DNA of 53,899 nucleotides from CAYVQU01 sp964453155 (GTDB lineage Bacteria; Chloroflexota; Anaerolineae; Anaerolineales; UBA11858). The notes under the pieces were generated by a model. That model saw only the letters and a program-made list of their open reading frames with translations, was not told the DNA's origin and searched no databases. This document shows, piece by piece, positions 39,761-47,825 of this stretch; the first letter of the stretch is position 1, and the number at the start of each line of letters is the position of its first letter. The position numbers and the translations under genes were made by a program. Location: the NCBI GenBank assembly GCA_964453155.1, contig CAYVQU010000012.1:1-53899 (forward strand). The letters run 5' to 3'.

Positions 39761-41866
39761 TTAGGGTGTAATCTCTGTCCAGGTGTGGCCGCCATCGATG
39801 GTGGCTAAGAGGCGGGTTTGGGTACCGCAGTGTAAGCTGGACTGATTTATTGCAGTTTCGAGACGAAGAGGGATTTTTGTACCCTGGCAGGCGTCGGTTT
39901 GGACTAAGGCCCAGCCGATTTGGGGGGTGGTGAAGGCGTAGGTTTTATGACCAGCAGGGAGGCTGCGAGCGGGGAGTTGATCTAATGAACCAATATGGGC
40001 ATCAGGGGGTGAGGGAGCAGGGGTGAGAGTCCAGGTTTGAGCGCTGTCGGCGGTTTGGTAGATTTCGTCGCCTTGGGGTCCGCCGAAAATTTGGCCGGTA
40101 TGGGTATCGGAAAAGTCAATTGTTCCACTGACAGGAATATCGCGTTCATCCCAGGTTCGACCGCCATCCGCGGTGAAGAAAAGCTGGCCCTGGCTAAAGC
40201 TGCTGCCGGTTTGATGTTCAAATAGGAGCCAACCGGTGTTGAGATCAACAAAATCGAGTTGGGCGGCTGCGATTGGAGTCGAGGTATCAGGGGCTGGCAA
40301 TTGCTTCCAATTGCCACCGCCATCTTGGGTTTGGAATAGGATGAGAGAATTTTCAGCGTTGGGATTAACAGAATAAGCCAGCAACCACCCTGAAACAGCG
40401 TCAAAGAATGCGGTTTCGAGAATGATCGTCGAATCTAATATGGGAGAAATGTCTCGCCAATTGATCCCAAAATCAGAAGTTAATCGCAGGCGGTTATTTT
40501 GAACAACCCAACCAATTTCTGGTGAAATCAAGCCCATATCCCAGATTTGAGGGGGCGCTGAAGTCGCGTCGGCGGCTATCGTAGGGGTGATCACCGTAAT
40601 CTCGCCGCCGAGGATATTACTATCAATTGTCAGGGCCACGCCATCCCAGGTTTCGGTATGATCGCCGGCATACTGCCGCAGACGTTGATTGTCAGGCCAG
40701 TAATCGTTCGACATACAGGCGACATCAAAGATGGAAGCGGTGGAGCGGTATTGGGCCGGGAGCAGCCAATGGGCGATCCAAACATCATCGGGGGGCGGGG
40801 TATTGGTCGCAAAATCGGGCAAATAAGAGTTGCAGGGAGAGCCGTAAACCCCGGCTTTGTCGCCCTGGAGTTGTAGCCATTGGGTCCAGCCCTGGATGAA
40901 GGCTTTGGCGGCCGCGCGGCAGTCATCATCCGCCCCGGCATAGGCTTCGAGATCGTAGTAGATGATCTTTTCACCACTCAATCCGAGTGCGGCGGCGGCT
41001 TCGAGTGCAGCGGCAGCCTCATCGATGCCCTGGCCGTAGGCCTCTACCGGATTGGCACTCATTTTATGGATGAAGTTGGAGCAGGCGGCTTGGGGCCCGA
41101 CCCAGGTAAAGATGAACTCCCAACCCTGGTCAGCGACGGTTTGCAGCCAGGTGGGGGTCAAATTTTCAAGCGAACATGGGAAATGGATGCCCCCCAGATA
41201 AACATTGAAGGCAAAGTAGGGGCTTTCATTCCACCACGATTGCATTTCTTCAACCGTAGGAAGACCACAGCGATCGAAGGCCTGCCTAGTACTGACTTGA
41301 ATGTGGCTGGGGAAATGGACTTCGAAAGTGGTGTTTTGGGTAGTCGGGGTTGCATCGTAAGAAAGTTGGGCGGTCGCGGTGTACACGCCGGCACAATTGG
41401 GGGTGAAATCACGATAAGTATGGCCCCAAACCCCAGGTTCCAGGTTGAGCGTGTCGCTGAATATCTCAGACATCTCGCAGGGGCCGCTCAGTGACCAACT
41501 GAGTTGCACTGAAACCGTCTCGGTGAAGGAGTTATTGAAGGTGGCGACATAATTAATGGGGTCCCCTAGTTGAAAAACAGATTGGGTTTGGGTCAGATCA
41601 TCCTGGACCGTCGCGGCAGTAACTGCCACCTTTGGCTCACCACCAGAATTCAAAATCAAAGGGAAATAAATGGGGTATCCGTGCTGATCCACTGTGAGGT
41701 CAGCCACCGGAATAGCATCTGGGACCATCTCCAACGCGGCGGGGGAGGTCTCCACGGCGGGTTGCGGCTGCAGGCTCAAAACGATCCCCACCATCAACAG
41801 GGGCGATAAGGCCAGGGCAGCCGCCAAAATAAATTTGAGGATCCGATCACGATCAGCTGTGGACAT
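39761..41866 (-). CDS. Secreted DUF1906 domain protein with BNR/Ycf48-like repeats
   Basis: The 701-residue protein starts with a hydrophobic anchor or signal (about 14-32), a Pro-rich linker, and a beta-rich region. A DUF1906-type glycoside-hydrolase-like barrel follows (about 185-430), starting at STRQAFDRCGLP and including IIYYDLEAYAG and a GVYGSPCNSY segment. The C-terminal third (about 450-700) has BNR or Ycf48-like repeats with Asp-box-like TSDFGINWRD, TQDGGGNWKQ, TADGGRTWDE and a late IDGGHTWTE. It probably binds or acts on cell-wall or extracellular polysaccharide. The start at 41866 is chosen because TATAAT lies seven bases upstream, so the mRNA is probably leaderless. Confidence 0.8.
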   Translation of the reverse strand: MSTADRDRILKFILAAALALSPLLMVGIVLSLQPQPAVETSPAALEMVPDAIPVADLTVDQHGYPIYFPLILNSGGEPKVAVTAATVQDDLTQTQSVFQLGDPINYVATFNNSFTETVSVQLSWSLSGPCEMSEIFSDTLNLEPGVWGHTYRDFTPNCAGVYTATAQLSYDATPTTQNTTFEVHFPSHIQVSTRQAFDRCGLPTVEEMQSWWNESPYFAFNVYLGGIHFPCSLENLTPTWLQTVADQGWEFIFTWVGPQAACSNFIHKMSANPVEAYGQGIDEAAAALEAAAALGLSGEKIIYYDLEAYAGADDDCRAAAKAFIQGWTQWLQLQGDKAGVYGSPCNSYLPDFATNTPPPDDVWIAHWLLPAQYRSTASIFDVACMSNDYWPDNQRLRQYAGDHTETWDGVALTIDSNILGGEITVITPTIAADATSAPPQIWDMGLISPEIGWVVQNNRLRLTSDFGINWRDISPILDSTIILETAFFDAVSGWLLAYSVNPNAENSLILFQTQDGGGNWKQLPAPDTSTPIAAAQLDFVDLNTGWLLFEHQTGSSFSQGQLFFTADGGRTWDERDIPVSGTIDFSDTHTGQIFGGPQGDEIYQTADSAQTWTLTPAPSPPDAHIGSLDQLPARSLPAGHKTYAFTTPQIGWALVQTDACQGTKIPLRLETAINQSSLHCGTQTRLLATIDGGHTWTEITP

Positions 41867-41873
41867 CACTACC

Positions 41874-41879
41874 ATTATA
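41874..41879 (-). promoter_or_regulatory. -10 box of a leaderless promoter
   Basis: TATAAT on the minus strand lies seven bases from the ATG at 41866 with no Shine-Dalgarno between them. A good -35 box was not found. Confidence 0.5.
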
Positions 41880-41958
41880 CTGAGAATTTGATAAAAATTT
41901 ATTCCTGACTCATGAAGACATGGTAAGATGTGCCTCAATTTTGCAGGAGGTTTTAATT

Positions 41959-42873
41959 ATGAAACGCTGGATTTTTCTAATTGCGATTACATGCCTATTT
42001 TTTACCCCAATAACGACGCAGGCTCAAGAAGCCATCATCATCGAGGATCTCGAAGTCGAATTATGGCCCGAATACGATCAACCCAGTATGCTGGTAATCT
42101 ATCGGGTAACGATCAACACCCAAGTATCATTCCCCACCGACGTTAAACTCCGCATTCCGGCCCGAGTGGGCCAACCGCTGGCCGTTGCCATTCAGGATAT
42201 GGACGGTGCTCTCCTGAATGCGCCCTATGAGCAAAGTATAGCTGGGGACTGGGCCATAATTACGGTTACGGCCTCGATGCCGGAAATTCATTTGGAATAT
42301 TACGACAACAGCCTGGAATTTGAGGGGGCTCAGCGCCAATTCAATTTTTCCTGGCTCAGTGATTACCCGGTCGAATCCTTTGCGGTGGATGTCCAACAAC
42401 CCGTCGGCGCCACCAACCTTGTAACGTCACCTGTGGCCGATCGGGCCAACCCAGCCTCCGATGGCTTAACCTATCACACCATCGAGATGGGTGGTTTACT
42501 GGTTAACGCGCCGGTTTCGGTTGGTATCAGTTATGAGAAAGAATCTGATGATCTCAGTTTTCAGGGCCTACAGGTCCAACCCAGCGCCCCGATCACCCCA
42601 ACGACCTCGGGGCGCGGCGATATCATGACTTATCTGCCCTGGCTGGTCGGCGGTTTAGGGATTGCCCTGTTGGTCGGCGGCGGTGTGTGGTACTGGCGCA
42701 CCGGTCAGGCCGACCCCCAACCCCGCAAGCGCAGCCGCGGTCAGCGCGGCAAAACGAGTCGCAAACCCGCGACTGCGGCTGAAGGCAACGTCTACTGTCA
42801 CCAATGCGGCAAACGGGCGGGCGGCACAGATCGATTCTGTCGTTCGTGCGGGACGAAATTACGCGCACAGTAG
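41959..42873 (+). CDS. Exported protein with C-terminal membrane helix and zinc ribbon
   Basis: The 304-residue protein has a signal peptide (about 3-19, cut near TTQAQ), an extracytoplasmic beta-rich domain (about 22-205), one membrane segment (YLPWLVGGLGIALLVGGGVW, about 215-235), a very basic linker rich in Arg, Lys and Gly, and a C-terminal zinc ribbon CHQCGK...CRSCGTK. The zinc ribbon would be cytoplasmic. CAGGAGG lies eight bases upstream of the ATG at 41959. It resembles the exported half of a zinc-ribbon sensor or of the cytochrome c biogenesis setting; position just before ccmE supports the latter. Confidence 0.75.
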   Translation: MKRWIFLIAITCLFFTPITTQAQEAIIIEDLEVELWPEYDQPSMLVIYRVTINTQVSFPTDVKLRIPARVGQPLAVAIQDMDGALLNAPYEQSIAGDWAIITVTASMPEIHLEYYDNSLEFEGAQRQFNFSWLSDYPVESFAVDVQQPVGATNLVTSPVADRANPASDGLTYHTIEMGGLLVNAPVSVGISYEKESDDLSFQGLQVQPSAPITPTTSGRGDIMTYLPWLVGGLGIALLVGGGVWYWRTGQADPQPRKRSRGQRGKTSRKPATAAEGNVYCHQCGKRAGGTDRFCRSCGTKLRAQ

Positions 42874-43256
42874 TCAAAAATTTGAGTTTTATCCCAAGAT
42901 ACACCCCCCTAAATCCCCCCGAGATCGGGGGGACTTTTCTGTCGGCAAGACAACTTCCTCACCCAATCTCAGGGTGATTTTATCGAAGAGCTAGCTGGAG
43001 TGTGCAACCGACGCATTTTTAATGAAAATATGGAAGCCTTACAATACTCTAATCTAGTAAATATCGCATTCTCATGATCCATTAATGAAATCGTGACAGA
43101 ATCTACAATGTGTTGTGCAGCTATTTTTTTGGCTAAAATCAGCACGTTTTACCACTTAGCATTAGCAAATTCGGTTCAGGATTTCCGAAATTTGCACCGA
43201 GAGAAAACTCCCTCATTTCCACTTTACCGGTATCCACCGTTTTTTGGAGGTTTTAA
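42874..43256. other. Intergenic region upstream of ccmE
   Basis: Starts with a terminator-like palindrome CCCCCCGAGATCGGGGGG followed by ACTTTTCT (42917-42943). After that the sequence is AT-rich without ORFs. A weak -10 TAAAAT (near 43133) is preceded by TTGTGC 15 bases upstream. GGAGG lies before the ccmE ATG. No leader peptide was found. Confidence 0.55.
42917..42943 (+). terminator. Palindrome followed by T-rich tail
   Basis: CCCCCCGA and TCGGGGGG arms two bases apart, then ACTTTTCT. Likely terminator of the zinc-ribbon gene, belonging to the same family as the palindromes at 38618. Confidence 0.6.
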
Positions 43257-43769
43257 ATGACAGAAACAACCACATCTCAAACCAGTTCCGGCAGCCGGAC
43301 AAAATTTTTTATCGGCGGGTTTTTGATTTTAGCCGCCGTTATTTACTTAATTGCCTCATCCACTCAGGCCAGTGCCCAATATTTCTTGACCGTTGACGAA
43401 GTCTATGCCAAAGGTGCCGAAGTTGCCGATCGCGATTTACGGCTCTCGGGTGCCGTGGTCGGTGACTCCATTGAGTACGACCTCGAAACCCTGACCCTGA
43501 CCTTCGAAATCGCCCACATCCCCGGCGATAACGACGAAATCGACGCAGAAGGGGGGTTGGCCGCGGTCTTGAACAAAGCCGTCAATGACACAAGCAGCAA
43601 CCGGCTCAACGTAGTCTATGTCGGCCCGAAACCCGACCTGCTCCAACACGAAGCCCAGGCCATCATGACGGGCCGATTAACCCCCGACGGCACCTTCGAA
43701 GCCGACGAACTCTTGCTCAAATGCCCGACGAAATACGAAGACGCGGTTCCTGAGCAGTCGGAAGGATAA
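43257..43769 (+). CDS. ccmE: CcmE haem chaperone, Cys-type
   Basis: CcmE binds haem covalently outside the membrane and passes it to apocytochrome c through CcmF. The 170-residue protein has one N-terminal membrane anchor (about 16-36) and the OB-fold domain (about 45-155). Classical CcmE binds haem at His in an HDENY motif; here the matching place is LLLKCPTKYED, with Cys156 and Tyr160 (C-x3-Y). A Cys variant of this motif is known in archaea and some bacteria. GGAGG precedes the ATG. First of the ccm genes; ccmF follows after 75 bases. Confidence 0.92.
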   Translation: MTETTTSQTSSGSRTKFFIGGFLILAAVIYLIASSTQASAQYFLTVDEVYAKGAEVADRDLRLSGAVVGDSIEYDLETLTLTFEIAHIPGDNDEIDAEGGLAAVLNKAVNDTSSNRLNVVYVGPKPDLLQHEAQAIMTGRLTPDGTFEADELLLKCPTKYEDAVPEQSEG

Positions 43770-43844
43770 GATCGTGATACGTAGAACGTGATCCGTGATT
43801 TAGTTCACGCTTCACGCCTCGCGCTTCACGCCTCACCAATCATT
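43770..43844. repeat. CACGCTTCACGCCTC repeat before ccmF
   Basis: GTGATACGTAGAACGTGATC and then TTCACGCTTCACGCCTCGCG, CTTCACGCCTCAC: inverted, tandem-like units filling the space between ccmE and ccmF. It could be read in frame as an N-terminal extension of CcmF, but such a protein would lack a ribosome binding site. Confidence 0.7.
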
Positions 43845-45905
43845 ATGATCGCAAACCTCGGATATGGCGCTCTCGTCATCACATTTTTAGTCTCTATCTA
43901 TGGTATTGTCGCTGCCCTGTATGGCCTGCGGCGGAATTTGCCCGCCTGGGTTGATAGTGCCCGTAATGCCATGCTGCTGACTTTCCCCTTGCTCACCATT
44001 TCGGCGGTGAGCATTATCTATTTGTTGGTCACCGACCACTATGAAGTGGAGTATGTGGCCAACGTGACCAGCCGTTCGATGCCCATGTACCTCAAGGTCA
44101 CCGCCTTGTGGGGCGGGCAGTCGGGCTCACTCGTTTTTTGGTCCTGGCTGATGGCCGCCTTTGCATCGGCTGTTACGCTCCGCAAGTGGGATCGCGACCG
44201 CGAATTTCTCCCCTGGGTGATTATTGTATCCCTCGTCACACTGGGTTTTTTCCTCTCCCTGAACGTCTTTGTTGAGAATCCTTTCGCCCGGTTGTGGGCC
44301 TTCCCCTCCGGCGCGGTTGAGAAGCACATGTTCCAACCCACAGGGACTGAACTCTTCTTCCCCCAAGATGGGAAAGGTCTCAACCCACTGTTGCGGCATC
44401 CCGGGATGATCATCCACCCCCCCATGCTGTATCTCGGCTTCGTCAGTTTCGTGATCCCCTTTGCCTTCGCCATCGCGGCCCTGGCCACCGGACGCACCGA
44501 CGACCGTTGGATCCGTCTGACCCGCCGTTGGACCTTGTGGGCCTGGATGTTCCTCTCGTTGGGACTCGTTCTTGGCGGCCGCTGGGCCTACGACGTCCTC
44601 GGTTGGGGCGGTTACTGGGGCTGGGACCCGGTCGAGATCGCGGCCTTCATGCCCTGGCTGACTGGCACCGCCTTCCTGCACTCCGTCATGATCCAGGAAA
44701 AGCGCGGCATGCTCAAACAATGGAATATGGTGCTCATCATCCTGACTTATGATCTGGTCATTTTCGGCACCTTCCTGACTCGCTCCGGAGTGCTCTCATC
44801 GGTCCATTCATTTGCTCAGAGCGCTATCGGGCCATTGTTCTTCGTCTTTATCGGATTGACCCTTTCGGTTTCGCTGGGATTGGTGATGTACCGCTGGAAC
44901 GATCTCAAAGGTGAAGCTCAGATGCACTCCATGCTCTCGCGCGAAGCCCTATTTTTGTTGAATAACCTCTTATTCATCGGGATTTTGATCGTCTGCTTCT
45001 GGGGCGTGATTTTCCCCCTGATTTCTGAATTGGTGACTGGCCAAAAAGTGACTGTCGGCCCTCCATTTTATGAACGCGCCAATGGCCCGCTGTTTGCCGG
45101 ACTCCTACTTCTAATGGCAATCGCCCCGCTCTCCGGATGGGGTTTATCAACCTATCGCACGATTGGGCGCGCGGTGTGGAAACCCGCCATCATCGCCGTT
45201 ATTACCGTCATTGTGGCCGTCGTTACCGGGGTAACCAATCCCTATGCCCTGATCGGCTTCTTCCTGGTTTCACTCGTTCTGGCAGTCACACTTTATGAGT
45301 ACTGGCGGGCCGCCAACGCCCGGCACAAGGCCCATGGTGAAAGCTATTTCACCGCATTGTGGACCCTGGCAAAACGCGACCGTCGCCGCTACGGGGGCTA
45401 CATCATCCATATCTCGATGGCTATGTTAGCGATTGGGATCATCGGAATCGAGATGTTCCAAACCGAAACCCAGGGGACCCTAGCCCAAGGCGAAACCCTG
45501 GCCCTGAATGAATATCTGATCCGTTACGATGATTTGGCCGTGTTCGACGGCCCCGATGGCCGCAACATTGCCCGGGCCATCATCAGCGTTTACAAAAATG
45601 ATGAATATATCGGCGAGCTTTACCCCCGTCGTGACTTTTACTACGACGCCCAACAGCCGATGACGATCCCCGGCGTGCGCAGCACTATCGAAGATGATTT
45701 CTACATCCTGATGGTCGACTGGCAGGAGATCAGCTCCCGCAGTGCGACTTTCAAGGTTTACCACAACCCCTTAGTCAACTGGATGTGGATCGGCTCGTGG
45801 GTCTTCATTTTCGGCACCATCGTCGCCGCCTGGCCCAATCCCGATCGGGATAAAGCCCCAGCCCGCGCCCGCAGACGGCGAAACATAGCCGTTGCAACCG
45901 ATTAA
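43845..45905 (+). CDS. ccmF: CcmF haem lyase subunit
   Basis: CcmF is a membrane protein that attaches haem to cytochrome c. The 686-residue protein has many hydrophobic segments and the tryptophan-rich WWD signature GGYWGWDPVEIAAFMPW (about 254-270). It also carries the RHPGMIIHPPMLYLGF (about 180-200) and SVHSFAQSAIG segments with conserved His. The C-terminal part has an external domain (about 560-650) and a final helix. ATG at 43845 fits the family; a 19-residue upstream extension is repeat-coded. Confidence 0.96.
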   Translation: MIANLGYGALVITFLVSIYGIVAALYGLRRNLPAWVDSARNAMLLTFPLLTISAVSIIYLLVTDHYEVEYVANVTSRSMPMYLKVTALWGGQSGSLVFWSWLMAAFASAVTLRKWDRDREFLPWVIIVSLVTLGFFLSLNVFVENPFARLWAFPSGAVEKHMFQPTGTELFFPQDGKGLNPLLRHPGMIIHPPMLYLGFVSFVIPFAFAIAALATGRTDDRWIRLTRRWTLWAWMFLSLGLVLGGRWAYDVLGWGGYWGWDPVEIAAFMPWLTGTAFLHSVMIQEKRGMLKQWNMVLIILTYDLVIFGTFLTRSGVLSSVHSFAQSAIGPLFFVFIGLTLSVSLGLVMYRWNDLKGEAQMHSMLSREALFLLNNLLFIGILIVCFWGVIFPLISELVTGQKVTVGPPFYERANGPLFAGLLLLMAIAPLSGWGLSTYRTIGRAVWKPAIIAVITVIVAVVTGVTNPYALIGFFLVSLVLAVTLYEYWRAANARHKAHGESYFTALWTLAKRDRRRYGGYIIHISMAMLAIGIIGIEMFQTETQGTLAQGETLALNEYLIRYDDLAVFDGPDGRNIARAIISVYKNDEYIGELYPRRDFYYDAQQPMTIPGVRSTIEDDFYILMVDWQEISSRSATFKVYHNPLVNWMWIGSWVFIFGTIVAAWPNPDRDKAPARARRRRNIAVATD

Positions 45906-46015
45906 AGGGAGTTGAAAGTTATAAGTGACAAGTGAAAAGTATCAACCCTCAGGATATGATTTTCCCTGATCAAAACAACTTTCCACCTGCCACTACTCAC
46001 TTACCACTAGAACTT

Positions 46016-46513
46016 ATGAAACGAACCCTATTTTTTACTCTCCTCCTCACCCTGGTTTTCCTGGTCTCCATCGTGACATTGGGACAGGCTCAGGAAGCCA
46101 ATCCCGGCACAACTGTCACCGACGATGAAGTCAACGCGGTCGCCAAACAGCTTTATTGTCCGGTTTGTGAAAACATTCCCCTGGACGTCTGCGGCACCAA
46201 AGCCTGTGAAGATTGGCGCCAAGAAATCCGCCTGAAATTGTCCGAAGGTTGGACCGAAGACGAAATCAAAGATTATTTTGTAACCCGCTTCGGCGACCGA
46301 GTCCTCGCGGCACCCCCCGCCCGGGGTCTGAATTGGCTGGTCTATGTTGTGCCGCCAATCGCCTTTATTGCCGGAGTCTTCATCCTGTTCAAGGGGATCC
46401 AATCTCTCCGCCAAGGTTCTGAGGATGATTTGGTCGAGGAACTTGAAATTGAAACCAGCGATGATCCTTATCTGGCTCAATTTGAGAAAGAATTGAAAAA
46501 TAGTGATCAGTAA
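46016..46513 (+). CDS. ccmH: CcmH-like thiol protein with four cysteines
   Basis: CcmH is an exported, membrane-anchored thiol oxidoreductase that prepares the CXXCH of apocytochromes. The 165-residue protein has a signal peptide (about 4-22), YCPVCEN with Cys48 and Cys51, then VCGTKAC with Cys59 and Cys64. Classical CcmH has only the LRCPVCQN pair, so the second pair is extra. A C-terminal membrane segment (about 108-127) is followed by an acidic cytosolic tail. ATG at 46016 is preferred; the upstream frame is repeat sequence. Confidence 0.9.
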   Translation: MKRTLFFTLLLTLVFLVSIVTLGQAQEANPGTTVTDDEVNAVAKQLYCPVCENIPLDVCGTKACEDWRQEIRLKLSEGWTEDEIKDYFVTRFGDRVLAAPPARGLNWLVYVVPPIAFIAGVFILFKGIQSLRQGSEDDLVEELEIETSDDPYLAQFEKELKNSDQ

Positions 46514-46569
46514 TCAGTTACCTGTTAGCAGCCTTAACTAAGAACAGTTCACTGCTCACTGATAACTTT
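46500..46569. repeat. AGTGATCAGTAATCAGTTA dispersed repeat
   Basis: AGTGATCAGTAATCAGTTAC on the left and CAGTTCACTGCTCACTGATAA on the right form a loose palindrome between ccmH and the thioredoxin-like gene. The last codons of ccmH run into it. Confidence 0.7.
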
Positions 46570-46578
46570 CAAAAAAAT

Positions 46579-47142
46579 ATGACTGAAACCGAAAACACAA
46601 CGACTGAAGAAACACAATCCGGTCCCCGCTGGGGTCGCCTCACCGTCTGGGGCGGCTTATTCCTGCTATTGGTCATCGTAGGATTGGGACTAATTCGGGC
46701 TCAAGAAGGCCCCGTTAACGTCGGGAAAACCCCCCCACCGTTTGAGTTGACCACTTTTGAGGGTGAGACCTACACATCCGAGGGACTACTTGGTAAAGTG
46801 GTCGTCCTCAATTTTTGGGCCTCCTGGTGCATCCCCTGTGAACAGGAAGCCGACGAACTCGAAGCCGCAGCCCAATATTACGCTGCCAACGACGAGGTCA
46901 TCTTCCTCGGAGTCGCCTGGAGCGATATGGACACCAAGGCCAAAGAATACCTGACTGAGTTCGCCATCACCTACCCCAACGGCCCTGATCTCGGTACCCG
47001 CATCTCGCAGGCTTTCCGTATTCGCGGCGTCCCCGAGACTTATGTCATCGGTAGAGACGGGGTCCTGACTCACGTCCAAATCGGCCCCTTCACCGCCGTC
47101 GATCAGATTACATCCGCTGTCAATGCGGCGCTAAACCAGTAA
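46579..47142 (+). CDS. ccmG: Membrane-anchored thioredoxin-like protein (CcmG/ResA type)
   Basis: The 187-residue protein has an N-terminal anchor (about 22-40) and a thioredoxin fold with NFWASWCIPCEQE (Cys84, Cys87), followed by GVPETYVIGRDG. CcmG/ResA proteins reduce the disulfide of apocytochrome c or of CcmH. The cis-Pro loop is GVPET. Position after ccmH supports the role. There is no clear Shine-Dalgarno; the upstream bases are repeat. Confidence 0.9.
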   Translation: MTETENTTTEETQSGPRWGRLTVWGGLFLLLVIVGLGLIRAQEGPVNVGKTPPPFELTTFEGETYTSEGLLGKVVVLNFWASWCIPCEQEADELEAAAQYYAANDEVIFLGVAWSDMDTKAKEYLTEFAITYPNGPDLGTRISQAFRIRGVPETYVIGRDGVLTHVQIGPFTAVDQITSAVNAALNQ

Positions 47143-47150
47143 AGTGAATT

Positions 47151-47225
47151 GAACCGCAGAGAATGCCAAGGGCGCGGAGAAAAATAAAACAAAAGCTCTG
47201 CGCTCTTAGGGAACTTGCGGTTCAA
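47151..47225. repeat. Dispersed palindromic repeat, GAACCGCAGAG family
   Basis: TTGAACCGCAGAGAATGCCAAG and GGGAACTTGCGGTTCAA pair around AAAAATAAAACAAAAGCTC. Fills the space between ccmG and the next gene. Confidence 0.75.
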
Positions 47226-47258
47226 ATAATTTTTCTACAACTACCCCAAATATAAACT

Positions 47259-47753
47259 ATGGACTTTGGCTCATTCCTCCTCATTCTCGGCCTGCTCATT
47301 TTGGTGGGCCTGTATATCAGTAAACCCTTGCTCGAGCGGACCGCGACCGTCGTCAGTGCCGAGGAACAAGAACTTTCGGCCTTGCAAGCTGAACGCGACC
47401 GAATTCTGACCGCCCTCCAAGAACTTGATTTTGACCACACGTTGGGTAAAATCCCAGACGAAAGCTATCCATCACAGCGGAATATGCTGCTTCAAAAAGG
47501 AGCTGCGGTACTGCGCCAGATCGATGAATTCCACGGTGGCTCTGGAGTCGATGTGGATGGTCGTCTCGAAGCTGCGATTGCCGACCGCCGGGCTGCATCT
47601 GGGGGTGAACTCGCCGATGACGATCTCGAGGCCCTGATTGCCACCCGCCGCCGGGCCCGCGCCGAAAAATCCGGGGGCTTCTGCCCCCAATGCGGCAACG
47701 CGGTCCAGCAGTCGGATCGATTCTGTCCGAAGTGCGGCAGCGGACTTTCATAA
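47259..47753 (+). CDS. CcmI-like protein with zinc ribbon
   Basis: The 164-residue protein has one N-terminal membrane helix (about 5-22), a long coiled helix with EEQELSALQAERDRILTALQELDFDHTLGKI that resembles the short CcmI of several bacteria, and a C-terminal zinc ribbon CPQCGN...CPKCGSG. A zinc ribbon of the same kind ends the exported protein at 41959. Position between ccmG and a cytochrome suggests a role as chaperone or partner in the lyase complex, but no direct motif proves this. Confidence 0.75.
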   Translation: MDFGSFLLILGLLILVGLYISKPLLERTATVVSAEEQELSALQAERDRILTALQELDFDHTLGKIPDESYPSQRNMLLQKGAAVLRQIDEFHGGSGVDVDGRLEAAIADRRAASGGELADDDLEALIATRRRARAEKSGGFCPQCGNAVQQSDRFCPKCGSGLS

Positions 47754-47825
47754 TATATAGTTGTGGGTTATGGGTAGAGGGAATTCACTCACCCACAAAC
47801 CCACACACCCCAAAAGTACTCAAAA

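Noticed and set aside
44127..44720. Minus-strand ORF of 197 codons in ccmF
   Set aside because: Antisense shadow of ccmF with Gly/Glu/His-rich composition and no start signal.
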